Shown piece after piece: positions 20,146 to 28,680 of a stretch of 64,000 nucleotides of DNA; positions within the stretch are counted from its first letter, which is position 1; every line of letters begins with the position of its first letter. Made by a program: the position numbers and the translations under genes. This stretch comes from Trichomonas vaginalis G3 (taxonomy: Eukaryota > Parabasalia > Trichomonadida > Trichomonadidae). The notes under the pieces were generated by a model. That model made no database searches and was not told where the DNA came from. It worked only from the letters and a program-made list of their open reading frames with translations. The stretch lies in assembly GCF_026262505.1 (NCBI RefSeq), contig NC_067207.1, positions 25,760,082-25,824,081 on the forward strand, read 5' to 3'.

Positions 20146-23100
20146 TTAACCAACTCGTATCCAAGCGTGCATTGTTATATAAGGAGGCATATAATCTTTT
20201 CCATTACCTGCTGGGTCTGTAATACCAGCTACAACATGTGTATGATTTCCTGCAGTTCCACAGAAAATACCTGTGCTAACATCTACTGGGTCAGTTGAAA
20301 TATCATATCTATGCATTCCCTGTCTATCCGAACCCGCTGCAAGATTTGTATAACCTCTTTTTGTTATTGAATGTGAATGGTTTCCTTCCACAGATGTTCT
20401 TCCACTGAACCTATGCATATGTGAAGGAAGGTTTTCAATACCTATTTTCTTTGAACCTCCCATCTTCATTGACTGCGTATTAGTGTAGAATGGAAAACTG
20501 TCAACTATTTCATACCATCTACCACCAAATAAAGTGTTTGGATTTATTGGATTCATAGACGTATAAACAGCTCCTATAGGATATATTAAATCATATATGC
20601 TCATAACTCTATAAACATATTCTAAAGAACTTATGTCATTAAATACCATTTGGAATGTATCTCCCGGATGAAATGTTGCATTTGTTCCACTTTTATAATG
20701 TAATGTTAGTTCAATAGAATTATCCAAGAAAAATTCAAAAGTATCTGGTTGAAGACCTCTAACAAATTCAAATGGAGTTGATGGTTCACCATTTATAATT
20801 TCTGTTGTAAATGTCATTGTATCTGGTTTCGAAAATTTCTTTGTTAGTTCTGCATCCACATAAGTTTTGTCAGCTTTCTTATCTAACATTGCTGGTAGTT
20901 CATATGCTTCAAAGTTTCTGGCATGATCTTCGGTATTCCTGCAACTCTTATCTAAATTGTTTAGTGTATCTTTTACGCTTGTACTTGGATTTTCTAATGG
21001 TGCACTTGAACCAAGGTCAAAGTTCAATATTATGTCGTCTGCTCTAACAGTAGTGAAGGATTTATGTGTATGGTTCTTGTCGGCTTTCTTGTCATATAAA
21101 TCTTGAGCAGTGAATTTAATATTATGTTCATCCTTCATGACATAAACATCTTTACATCTAATGTTTCTCATCGTCGTTATGTCGTCATCCGATGTTAAAC
21201 CTTGTGGAAAGTTAGGAGGTTTACAATATAATGCATCCCCACCAGTTTCTTCAACCGTTCCTTCAATACTTTCTATACCAACAGTTGTAAAACTTGTATG
21301 TGTATGGTTCTTGTCTGCTTTCTTATCTAACATTGCTGGTAGTTCATGGGTTTCAAAGTTTCTGACATGACTTTCAATGTTCATACATTTACTATTTAAG
21401 GAGTTTAGTGTATCTTTTACGCTTGTACTTGGATTTTCTAATGGTGCACTTGAACCAAGGTCAAAGTTCAATATTATGTCGTCTGCTCTAACAGTAGTGA
21501 AGGATTTATGTGTATGGTTCTTGTCGGCTTTACTGTCTAAAGAAGTTTGAAGTTCATTTATATCGGAGATGTTGTGTTTATGAGATTTCAAAACTTTGTT
21601 CATTGCTTCGAGTTCAACTTTGTCAGCTTTACTTTTAATAGCATCTTCAAACGTTATTTTTGACTTAACTCTCAAAGTAAATCTTGGTTCAACTAATACA
21701 CCTTTAACAGAGAAAGTAGAGGCATAAATTTCATCGTTATAACTAAATGCTTCTTGTGCTTTACCTGTGTCATAATGTACAGTACAGCTTATGTCATAAC
21801 CTTTAGCACGAATGTATTTATATCTTCTTTCATTAACATCTTCAGTGCTTATTTGTTCATTCTGTGTTAAATATCCATGGTAGTCCGTTATAATCTGTTC
21901 GTCTGAAGTTATATAATGAACGTGGTTTTTATCTGCTTTTTCGGCTAATTTCTCATTAACATCATTCACTTCTAATTCAACTCTTCCGCCAGAACTCTTA
22001 TTATCATTAATCTTTTTCATTAATTCGGTAATTACGTCATAAAGACTATATTCTGTTTTCGGTTTTGTAAATAATGAGTCAAAATTTCTTTTCATCATTA
22101 CATCGCTGACATTAATGATATCACCAATTCCTTTTTCATTTATTCTCTTCATTAGTTCTGCAATAATGACGAATATATAATCTGTTAATTTATTCTCTTC
22201 ATCGAGGGTTATAGAATGTTTTGAAATTGAATCATTAACTCCTCTAAATAAATCAATAACTTCAGGATACACGTTTTTAATGTCTTGAATAACCCGACCA
22301 GTATCCTCGCCACTATGTGGCTCTGAGCCCGTTGGGCTCTGTTGTTCATGTTCTTCGTTCCCGTCGTTACGTGGTTTTATATCTCTAACCATCATCAACG
22401 CAGCCATAACCGGAGGGTTTGTTGCTATCTGTTCGAAAATCCGTCCGTTATGTATGGTATATCTAAATAATTTCTTTGTGTTTGTTAAAACATTTGAAAC
22501 AAGTCTTTTAAAACCATCTACAAAATTTCCTGTTTCACCTAATGTTCTTGCAGCATTTACAAGCTCACCCATTCCCGCTTTTGACCCCAAAAACGTCCAT
22601 ATTGCATTTATTTCACTCTGTATAGTTGTCCATTCAGCGAAACTAATACCTGCATTCGCTAAGCTGAAAATGAAACTCAGTGGATCGAACTTAATTCCAC
22701 CTTCTTTTTCAATTTCAACGAACTCACTAACATGAGATTTTAAGTATTCTTTCGTTAAAATTGTTTTCCCCGATGTTATGTCATTAACGAAACTATCACC
22801 GTCAAAAGTTAACGAATTCAATTTCGTCGTTGATGCTTTTATTTCATACACCGCTTTATCAATAGTTTTTGGCTCACCTTCTTTAGAAGCATATGAAACA
22901 TTAATGAATGAATTATATGTATTCGTGAATGAGTTAAAATCAATGATTTTCATTAATGACGCCTTTAATGATTCATTAACTGTTGAATCCCTTAAAACAA
23001 TTACTGAACTGTCATGGGCTTCGCCCTGGTCGCTTCGGTCTGAAAGACCTTCAGGACTCAAAGAGTCCGTTTGCGACTTTATGAAAGGTACACTGCAAAC

Positions 23101-23655
23101 CGTCGAGTTTGGATCAAATGCTGTAGTTGGTGCAGGAATATTAATGATATAAGTCATTAAATCATTAAGTGACGTAAATAATGTTGTCGTTTTTGATTTA
23201 ATTTCTTTAGCATCTGTTATATACGGTAATTTTATTTCTGTAGTTTCTGAATTAAAGATATTCGCTAAAATGTTTTGTAAACTGTTTTGAACAGCAGTAT
23301 AAATCGTTGAATCCGGAACTCTTACGATTTCACCATCCTTAATAAAAGGCATTGCACATGGTGTAGTGCTTGGGTCAAATATTTCGGGATTATAATTCAA
23401 CATATATTCTAACGCTTCATGAACAGACTTATATACTGTTGTGTCGTTCTTCATGACAACTTCACCATTTACAATGAATGGCATAGTACATGGAGTTAAA
23501 ATAGGGTCAAACTTTTCATAGTCCTTCCATGTTATGTATTTCTCGGTATTTCCATCAGAAATAACAATATATTTGTCAGTAAGTGTGAGAGAGTATTGAC
23601 CAAAATATAAACGTTTAGCTCTGTCAGCTTCATACGCATATGCAGCAATAGTCAT
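20146..23655 (-). CDS. phage tail-fibre-like protein
   Basis: 1,169 residues, apparently whole. N-terminal third has three copies of a DP-TPC-MPFI-GE repeat; the middle has a hydrophobic segment; the second half has at least five KADKNHTH-type repeats, as in phage fibre shafts. The C-terminal ~150 residues match a tail-collar/short-fibre tip: YPIGAVYTSMNPINP, GGRWYEI, NLPSHMHRF, several HxH pairs (HSHS, HTHV) and an ending MPPYITMHAWIRV. Known phage fibre tips use HxH pairs to bind metal. A homologue is in E4 at 44024. A role in surface attachment is inference. It carries in-frame palindromes at 22309-22339 and 23014-23068. Confidence 0.8.
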   Translation of the reverse strand: MTIAAYAYEADRAKRLYFGQYSLTLTDKYIVISDGNTEKYITWKDYEKFDPILTPCTMPFIVNGEVVMKNDTTVYKSVHEALEYMLNYNPEIFDPSTTPCAMPFIKDGEIVRVPDSTIYTAVQNSLQNILANIFNSETTEIKLPYITDAKEIKSKTTTLFTSLNDLMTYIINIPAPTTAFDPNSTVCSVPFIKSQTDSLSPEGLSDRSDQGEAHDSSVIVLRDSTVNESLKASLMKIIDFNSFTNTYNSFINVSYASKEGEPKTIDKAVYEIKASTTKLNSLTFDGDSFVNDITSGKTILTKEYLKSHVSEFVEIEKEGGIKFDPLSFIFSLANAGISFAEWTTIQSEINAIWTFLGSKAGMGELVNAARTLGETGNFVDGFKRLVSNVLTNTKKLFRYTIHNGRIFEQIATNPPVMAALMMVRDIKPRNDGNEEHEQQSPTGSEPHSGEDTGRVIQDIKNVYPEVIDLFRGVNDSISKHSITLDEENKLTDYIFVIIAELMKRINEKGIGDIINVSDVMMKRNFDSLFTKPKTEYSLYDVITELMKKINDNKSSGGRVELEVNDVNEKLAEKADKNHVHYITSDEQIITDYHGYLTQNEQISTEDVNERRYKYIRAKGYDISCTVHYDTGKAQEAFSYNDEIYASTFSVKGVLVEPRFTLRVKSKITFEDAIKSKADKVELEAMNKVLKSHKHNISDINELQTSLDSKADKNHTHKSFTTVRADDIILNFDLGSSAPLENPSTSVKDTLNSLNSKCMNIESHVRNFETHELPAMLDKKADKNHTHTSFTTVGIESIEGTVEETGGDALYCKPPNFPQGLTSDDDITTMRNIRCKDVYVMKDEHNIKFTAQDLYDKKADKNHTHKSFTTVRADDIILNFDLGSSAPLENPSTSVKDTLNNLDKSCRNTEDHARNFEAYELPAMLDKKADKTYVDAELTKKFSKPDTMTFTTEIINGEPSTPFEFVRGLQPDTFEFFLDNSIELTLHYKSGTNATFHPGDTFQMVFNDISSLEYVYRVMSIYDLIYPIGAVYTSMNPINPNTLFGGRWYEIVDSFPFYTNTQSMKMGGSKKIGIENLPSHMHRFSGRTSVEGNHSHSITKRGYTNLAAGSDRQGMHRYDISTDPVDVSTGIFCGTAGNHTHVVAGITDPAGNGKDYMPPYITMHAWIRVG
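20959..21087 (-). repeat. 129-bp direct repeat within the fibre gene (copy 1)
   Basis: Identical to 21403-21531, 444 bp away. It encodes KADKNHTHKSFTTVRADDI and the following shaft unit. It reflects recent duplication or gene conversion of shaft repeats. Confidence 0.85.
22309..22339 (-). repeat. in-frame double palindrome in fibre gene
   Basis: Minus strand: GAGCCC-AAC-GGGCTC then GCCAC-ATA-GTGGC, encoding SPTGSEPHSGE within an otherwise AT-rich gene. Confidence 0.75.
23014..23068 (-). repeat. in-frame triple palindrome in fibre gene
   Basis: Three hairpins in a row: GGACTC-AAA-GAGTCC, GGTC-TGAAA-GACC and GGGC-TTC-GCCC (plus-strand wording). Encodes SPEGLSDRSDQGEAHD. The QGEAHD end matches the KGEAHE read from the palindrome at 10639. 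Confidence 0.75.
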
Positions 23656-23672
23656 ATTTTAATGAGAATAAA
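23656..23672. promoter_or_regulatory. 17-bp divergent start region
   Basis: Only ATTTTAATGAGAATAAA separates the start codons of the fibre and penton-like genes. It is nearly self-complementary in layout (TTTTA ... ATAAA), so each gene sees a T-run leader. Five similar divergent gaps occur in E2 and E4. Confidence 0.6.
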
Positions 23673-24449
23673 ATGTTGTTCTATTTGCAAAGTACAGACC
23701 CAAACGAATACGGGACAGTAAAGCTTCAAACAAACTTAGGTCTTCAGAATGAGCCACTTGCATTCAGAGTTGTTGACTTCAATACTATCGCTTCATTCGT
23801 TATAACAGATGAAACAGATTTCATGGAGCTTGAAATAGATGGAAAGAAGCACGAAATAAGATTTCACAATAATGTAGAATATAAGATGGAAACATTAGCT
23901 GGAGTGTTAAATGCGCTCATAAATACTACAATAAACAAGGATAACGAAGAAAACTTAATGAATGTTAAACTTATTGCAGGAGTTTTGAAGTTCAGTTATG
24001 CAAAGGAGTTTAAGATAACACGAATGAGTCATAGAGTTCAATTGCTTCTGGGTGCATACCATATGACATTTCCTTTGAAAAGTGTTGACAAAACGATTGA
24101 GATGAAATCTGTTCCATACGTATGTTATGGTAATTGTTTATACATTGAGTCAAAAATAGCTAATGTCACAGGTATTTCAGGAGTTAATAGTAAAGGTTCA
24201 GTAGAATATAAATCCTTCTGTTATGCAGTCAATTCAATGTTCATTCCAAACGTTCCTGTCATAGCAACTCATTTAGGTAAATGGGTTCGCATTAGTCCTC
24301 ATAATTTGAAAGACATGCAATTCAGACTTGTTGACTTTCAAGGCGAGCCTGTAGAACTGAAGGCACCAGTGCGAATGACTGTTGAAGTTGACTTTTTAGA
24401 AAATATTAAATGCAACAGCTTACAAGAGAACTCAGAGCTAAAAATATAA
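23673..24449 (+). CDS. penton-like / minor capsid candidate
   Basis: 258 residues, beta-rich. It ends with FRLVDFQGEPVELKAPVRM, matching NLTLVDANFVPVKLLCPMYL in the E4 protein at 57692-58500; this LVD-x-PV-L pattern is common in virion jelly-roll proteins of Polinton-like viruses. Its stop overlaps the next frame by 40 nt. Capsid vertex role is inferred. Confidence 0.6.
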   Translation: MLFYLQSTDPNEYGTVKLQTNLGLQNEPLAFRVVDFNTIASFVITDETDFMELEIDGKKHEIRFHNNVEYKMETLAGVLNALINTTINKDNEENLMNVKLIAGVLKFSYAKEFKITRMSHRVQLLLGAYHMTFPLKSVDKTIEMKSVPYVCYGNCLYIESKIANVTGISGVNSKGSVEYKSFCYAVNSMFIPNVPVIATHLGKWVRISPHNLKDMQFRLVDFQGEPVELKAPVRMTVEVDFLENIKCNSLQENSELKI

Positions 24450-24679
24450 AGTATGAATGTTATGTATTAGGTCATGAACTTTGGTTGTTGCTGTTTGATG
24501 AAACAAATGAATTAGTTATGTCAGTCAAGAGAACAGAAAAAGGCGTCAAAGGCGCCGAGCGCAAAGCGCTATATTGTGTTAGTGAAAACTGCACCAAGTC
24601 AATAAGATTAGGTTTGCATTATGAAGATGAGTTCGATACTGTTGAAGAAGTTTTGGACAGATATTACAAATTGCTTTAA
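24410..24679 (+). CDS. 89-residue protein, conserved neighbour of the penton-like gene
   Basis: It overlaps the 3' end of the previous gene by 40 nt. The counterpart in E4 (58511-58741) has 76 residues and the same place and C-terminus pattern (D-EVL-YKLL / DEVLLHFQKNF). The extra residues here coincide with an in-frame GC palindrome (24551-24570, GGCGCC and AGCGC-AAA-GCGCT) encoding KGAERKA. Function unknown. Confidence 0.6.
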   Translation: MQQLTRELRAKNIKYECYVLGHELWLLLFDETNELVMSVKRTEKGVKGAERKALYCVSENCTKSIRLGLHYEDEFDTVEEVLDRYYKLL

Positions 24680-25290
24680 TTTACTAAAACATATTTCAAA
24701 CAAAGTTTATATTCTGTTGAAAGTTTTGTATATTCATTCGAATATTTATACTTAAACTCAACTCCTGTAGTTCCTGGTGTTTCAATGATGCGGATGTTAC
24801 CTATTTTCATGAATGGTGGCGTTTGACCACAGCATTCAATTTCAGGGTCGAGATAGTCAATGACACATTGTTTCCCTGTTATTCGTGATATAACATTTTC
24901 AAGGTCCTCCTTTGTTAAAATTATTTGGTTCTTGCTTATAAGATTTACCAAAAGCTTCTTATCGTCTTTGAGTAAAATTGTTTGGTATAACTGAAGAAGG
25001 TAATGGTCTACGTTATCTGAAGGATTTGTTTGAACATTTGTGTAAGGGTTGTCGTTGGCTTCTCTTGAAAGAACTTGGTCCAGTGGTGGATACTCTAACT
25101 TAACATCTGATGTAGCGTTAGCGTTTGAAGCTGAGTTTAAATTCACGGATTTCAGTTCTGGTTCTTTTTCTTTCAAACACTCTGAACTATAGTTCTTTAT
25201 GACAATATTGTTTGTCGTTCGTGAGTCAACATTTGATGTTGGTTCAATTGGAACATTAACGGCACCAGCTAAGATGGATTTGCTTCTCAT
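24676..25290 (-). CDS. 204-residue protein conserved in E2 and E4
   Basis: Variable N-terminal half, conserved C-terminal half with a DPEIECCG motif and a closing GVEFKYKYSNEY-type strand pair. The E4 homologue (58746-59327) has EPDIACCG and LNLKYSFPDV at the same places. A paired cysteine motif suggests a disulfide or metal site. Its 3' end overlaps the previous gene by 4 nt. Probably a virion or assembly protein; family not recognised. Confidence 0.6.
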   Translation of the reverse strand: MRSKSILAGAVNVPIEPTSNVDSRTTNNIVIKNYSSECLKEKEPELKSVNLNSASNANATSDVKLEYPPLDQVLSREANDNPYTNVQTNPSDNVDHYLLQLYQTILLKDDKKLLVNLISKNQIILTKEDLENVISRITGKQCVIDYLDPEIECCGQTPPFMKIGNIRIIETPGTTGVEFKYKYSNEYTKLSTEYKLCLKYVLVN

Positions 25291-25315
25291 TTCATATAGA
25301 ATAAAAACCTTTTAT
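25291..25315. promoter_or_regulatory. 25-bp divergent start region
   Basis: TTCATATAGAATAAAAACC with following TTTTAT separates two divergent start codons. It holds the ATAGAATAAAA block that recurs in the gap at 44006. Confidence 0.5.
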
Positions 25316-25717
25316 ATGTATGAAATGAACAATATACTCGACAAGGGTTTGAATGTAAAGCTAACGAATGAAAATATTGTTGAATTCACTGAGACAGGTG
25401 CTGTGTATAAAGATGTAGAACTACTGAACAAAAGAGCTAAGGGAAGAAGCAGGAACATGAACAAAGGGTGGAAGCCTATAAAAATTTATGTCAATGATGG
25501 CTCAGGAGGTTCAAACATAAAGTATGCAGAAAGTTATAGAGTTTATGCGCTAAAAGGTGAAAAGCCTTCATTTAAGAACAGCTATTCTAACGCATATCCT
25601 CAAAAGTTAACGGATGGGGAAGTGGATGATATGAATGACAGCAAAAATATTAACAGAAATGGCGACAGAGATGCATGGAATTTGTTTACCATCAGTCAAT
25701 TGAAGGTTAAACTTTAA
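25316..25717 (+). CDS. 133-residue protein of unknown function
   Basis: Start chosen at the ATG just after CCTTTTATATGT; a second in-frame ATG follows three codons later. Basic, with KGWKPIKIYVND and a polar C-terminal half. It ends by overlapping the ATPase gene's 3' end by 4 nt. I checked for an adenoviral-protease His/Asp/Cys pattern and do not see it. Confidence 0.5.
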   Translation: MYEMNNILDKGLNVKLTNENIVEFTETGAVYKDVELLNKRAKGRSRNMNKGWKPIKIYVNDGSGGSNIKYAESYRVYALKGEKPSFKNSYSNAYPQKLTDGEVDDMNDSKNINRNGDRDAWNLFTISQLKVKL

Positions 25718-26601
25718 AACAATGTTGGTCGTTCCCATGGAATATTTTTGACTTTAATGGTATTAGTCATGATATGAATCTCAAGGTATGAACGAGGAGA
25801 GATGAGAGACTTATATGCTTCCCAAATTTCTTCAAAAGGTAATGTTATACCTGACTGTTTCCAAATGAGTTCAATATCATAACGTGAGAAACCTTGAAAG
25901 ATAACGAAGTCAGTTATGAGACGTTTTATGTTTAAAGCTAAAAACCTCCATGTTTGCATAAGTATTGCTACAGTTAAATGGTAATGTCTGACTTTAGTAA
26001 TGATGTTAGCTAATGGTGAGTCAGGTTTTGACACTAAACCTTTACCAGCGAAGTCGTCGCAAACGAGCAGAGTGTTTGAAGGATATTTTTTGAAGGGGTA
26101 TTTTGAAAGTTTTGATAGAATGTAGTTTGTCAGTCGTTTCATATCGTAAACTCCTGAGTACTGACGTAAGTGGTGTTTGTCAATAATTCTTTCCATCTCC
26201 TCAGAAGTCTTTTGCATTCCTGACTGTATAAATTCAACGATGGCATAATATTTCCTCTTACGTCGAATGTAACGTTGAAGAAATTCAATGAGTTCACTGT
26301 CTGGAACTTTAACGACAGAGGCTTGAACTTTTGACATAAATGTTTTCGCTGTTGAGTCCATAGAGTCTGAAGTTGCTGATATAATGATTTGGTCATAATA
26401 TGAGTCGTTTCCTAAACGTTCTGTTATGAGTATATGACGAATTAAATTAAATGTCTTACCTGAACCCATCTTTCCACAATAGAAATAAACGCCATTTGAA
26501 CAGAACTCATAGTCCTTACTGAAAGGAAGAATGAGAGAAGAGTTAAGTTTGTCTGTAGTTTCATTCATGTCTTCATCTACGTCATGTATTAAATGCTTCA
26601 T
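25714..26601 (-). CDS. genome-packaging ATPase, FtsK/HerA (A32-like)
   Basis: 295 residues. Walker A at YCGKMGSGKTFN (about residue 45), Walker B at NTLLVCDDFAG (about 180), and a following TKVRHYHLTVAILMQT sensor-type strand. This is the DNA-packaging ATPase of the PRD1/adenovirus/Polinton lineage, which powers genome entry into a capsid. The frame appears whole. It is divergent from a minor-capsid-type gene with 16 bp between starts. E4 has a decayed homologue at 54583-55456. Confidence 0.85.
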   Translation of the reverse strand: MKHLIHDVDEDMNETTDKLNSSLILPFSKDYEFCSNGVYFYCGKMGSGKTFNLIRHILITERLGNDSYYDQIIISATSDSMDSTAKTFMSKVQASVVKVPDSELIEFLQRYIRRKRKYYAIVEFIQSGMQKTSEEMERIIDKHHLRQYSGVYDMKRLTNYILSKLSKYPFKKYPSNTLLVCDDFAGKGLVSKPDSPLANIITKVRHYHLTVAILMQTWRFLALNIKRLITDFVIFQGFSRYDIELIWKQSGITLPFEEIWEAYKSLISPRSYLEIHIMTNTIKVKNIPWERPTLF

Positions 26602-26617
26602 TTTATCTCCATTAAAA
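26602..26617. promoter_or_regulatory. 16-bp divergent start region
   Basis: TTTATCTCCATTAAAA lies between the ATPase and minor-capsid start codons, so the two genes must share one initiation region. Confidence 0.6.
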
Positions 26618-27499
26618 ATGCAAGTCAGAAATATTCAGAACATAGCACCGAGTCTAACTGACAAGAGTATAAAGATATACTATGAACACGTTATGATGAA
26701 ACCTACCAAAATTCAAGAAAGTCAGTATACTTATGAATATCCAAGGCACTGGGTAGAGTATGTAGGAGGTGAGAAAGCTATTGAAATCAGACAGGTTCGA
26801 AGTATTCCAGCAGGAAGAACAATATTATTGAAGAACTTTAATGTTTTGAGGTATAATGATGAAACAAAGAAGCAAGATAGTTTTCCTATTGCTGTGTATG
26901 TGAACCTAGACACAGGAGATGACATGAAAGTTTTTAATACAAAGCTTCAAACGGTAGTGAGAGAACAACTGACTGCGGAAGGACATCCATTACCTTCAGA
27001 AGTTAGCATAGCATATAATTTTGAAACAAACTCAATAGATTTTAAAGTCATCTCTGCAAAGAAGTCAGGTTTTACATTTAATGAAGCAGATGTATATTCG
27101 AATGAAAACTTCAAAGCTATTGCATGGTTAGATAATGACGATTGCTTTAAGAAAATATTTAAATACAGTGACTCAACGATGTCAATAGATGACCTTCGTG
27201 GAATGTTACCATCGACGTTTACAGTTGAAGGTTCAGCAGGATTGCTTACAAGATTGTCAATTGGTGGTATTTGGTCTCGTGAGAACATTGTTATAAAATC
27301 CAGTATAAGTGAATTTGCTGAAGAATCTATATTATGTCTTTCAAACTACATGTATTCGCCACCGAAGCATTATAGTATAACAAACTTTGTCAGTAAGTTT
27401 AACATAAGACTTGTCGAACCTTCTTCAATGAAAGATGTTGTGCTACCTAAAGATGGAAAGGATGGACTCATTATTGAGATGATTTTAATAGCATATTAA
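26618..27499 (+). CDS. minor capsid-type protein, paralogue 2
   Basis: 293 residues from the ATG reading MQVRNIQN. Contains YEYPRHWVEYVGGEKAIE early and EESILCLSNYMYSPPKHYS near the C-terminus, the two blocks shared with the proteins at 11140 and 43157 (there SFLCLANDFYEKPTKLY). The start is chosen after the 16-bp divergent gap, since the upstream frame overlaps the ATPase gene. Penton-like role inferred. Confidence 0.65.
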   Translation: MQVRNIQNIAPSLTDKSIKIYYEHVMMKPTKIQESQYTYEYPRHWVEYVGGEKAIEIRQVRSIPAGRTILLKNFNVLRYNDETKKQDSFPIAVYVNLDTGDDMKVFNTKLQTVVREQLTAEGHPLPSEVSIAYNFETNSIDFKVISAKKSGFTFNEADVYSNENFKAIAWLDNDDCFKKIFKYSDSTMSIDDLRGMLPSTFTVEGSAGLLTRLSIGGIWSRENIVIKSSISEFAEESILCLSNYMYSPPKHYSITNFVSKFNIRLVEPSSMKDVVLPKDGKDGLIIEMILIAY

Positions 27500-27724
27500 A
27501 TGAGCTTGTTCTTGAAGGTCATTCATGATGAAATAACTGTTGTAGAAGATGTTAGCAATTGTTCAGACATTTTGAAGCGAATAGATGATATAAGAAAGAA
27601 GTTTATGAAGCCGCAACGCGGCGAGGACGAAGTCCATGAGAATGTTTATGTTTCATTGACTTTCTCCAGTAACGAGAACTTTTATGAGATAATATTGAAG
27701 AGAGATGATTTTAATATGGTGTAA
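27500..27724 (+). CDS. 74-residue protein, no spacing from its neighbours
   Basis: Its ATG directly follows the stop of the previous gene and its stop directly precedes the next ATG. It contains the in-frame composite palindrome encoding KPQRGEDEVH. Family unknown. Confidence 0.55.
   Translation: MSLFLKVIHDEITVVEDVSNCSDILKRIDDIRKKFMKPQRGEDEVHENVYVSLTFSSNENFYEIILKRDDFNMV
27608..27638 (+). repeat. in-frame composite palindrome (second copy)
   Basis: GCCGC-AAC-GCGGC, GGAC-GAA-GTCC, then CATG; identical over 31 nt to 15661-15691. Confidence 0.85.
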
Positions 27725-28237
27725 ATGGTAGCTTGGGCAGCTTTAGGCGCAATGGGAACAAAAGCATTAGCATTTGGAGCAAAAGCACTTGGAGCTTATG
27801 ACGCAGTAAATAAAATGAGTGGAGGAAGAGTTTCGAAGACATTAGATGCAAATAAAGGAAAGATTGGAGGCTGGGTTGCAAAGAAGTTAAGATTAAATAA
27901 AATAGGACTCATAAATAAAGCATCCAATTTGGTTGCGACTGAGTCAGAAAATGCTTTAGGAAAGGACGATGAGTTTGCAAAACACGCAAAAGACTTTAAT
28001 GACCAGATGAAAGGTGAAACAATGCATTTAAATAGAGTCGATGGAACTCTTCCTCCACCAGTAGTTCTTCCGTATGGTCCCTATGGAATGTATGGAAACC
28101 CTTACGAAAGACCATTTGACCCATTGACTGGTGGAAGTAACTGGTATCATTACGGACGAAGAAGAAAGACAGTTAAGCTGGAGACAGACGTGAAGAAAGC
28201 AACTAAAAAGAAACCAAGGAAGAGAGTTATAAAGTAA
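27725..28237 (+). CDS. 170-residue virion-type basic protein
   Basis: Begins with an alanine/glycine-rich amphipathic segment (MVAWAALGAMGTKALAFGAK) and ends in a P/Y/G-rich linker plus a K/R-rich tail (KKKPRKRV). Similar architecture is seen in E4 proteins at 42910 and 46284. The layout recalls adenoviral core or membrane-lytic minor proteins, but homology is not shown. Confidence 0.55.
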   Translation: MVAWAALGAMGTKALAFGAKALGAYDAVNKMSGGRVSKTLDANKGKIGGWVAKKLRLNKIGLINKASNLVATESENALGKDDEFAKHAKDFNDQMKGETMHLNRVDGTLPPPVVLPYGPYGMYGNPYERPFDPLTGGSNWYHYGRRRKTVKLETDVKKATKKKPRKRVIK

Positions 28238-28248
28238 TGAATTCAACG

Positions 28249-28296
28249 GGTGAAAAAAGAGGTGAAAAAACAGGTGACATCTCACCTCTTCACCTA
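28249..28296. promoter_or_regulatory. five-word palindromic array, right TIR
   Basis: Mirror copy of 7942-7989: three GGTGA words 12 bp apart, then two TCACC words 8 bp apart on the outer side. Confidence 0.65.
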
Positions 28297-28395
28297 AATT
28301 TATTTTTGTGCTATGTTTTCATACGTGTGAGGGTGGTGATATCATTAATTTTTAAGTTTATTTTTAAGTTTATTTTTATTTTTATTTGGATGTAA

Positions 28396-28680
28396 ATGAC
28401 AGAACAAAAGCAACTCATTCGAATTCCACAGTATAACAAACATACATTTAAACATTTATTCTTCCTTCCTGAGCATAACATGTTCTTTCAAATACATCCG
28501 AGACCAGTTGACTTTTCATTGACTGTGTATAAAGATAGAAATAGTTATATCATTAAACCATACGATGACGAAGGTAAGTTATGTAAATTGTACGTTAAGA
28601 AGTTAGAGAAAGTTTATGGCTTCAAGTATGACTACAATAGGGTTAACACTGATGATGAAGATATTGAGGAAAATTTATGA
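28396..28680 (+). CDS. 94-residue TIR-encoded protein (right copy)
   Basis: Same protein as 7557-7841. Being inside the TIR, it is present twice and transcribed outward toward each end. Confidence 0.75.
   Translation: MTEQKQLIRIPQYNKHTFKHLFFLPEHNMFFQIHPRPVDFSLTVYKDRNSYIIKPYDDEGKLCKLYVKKLEKVYGFKYDYNRVNTDDEDIEENL

Noticed and set aside
25316-25717. Candidate adenovirus-type cysteine protease of E2
   Set aside because: Position would fit, but no His/Asp/Cys catalytic pattern is visible. No protease was recognised in any element here.
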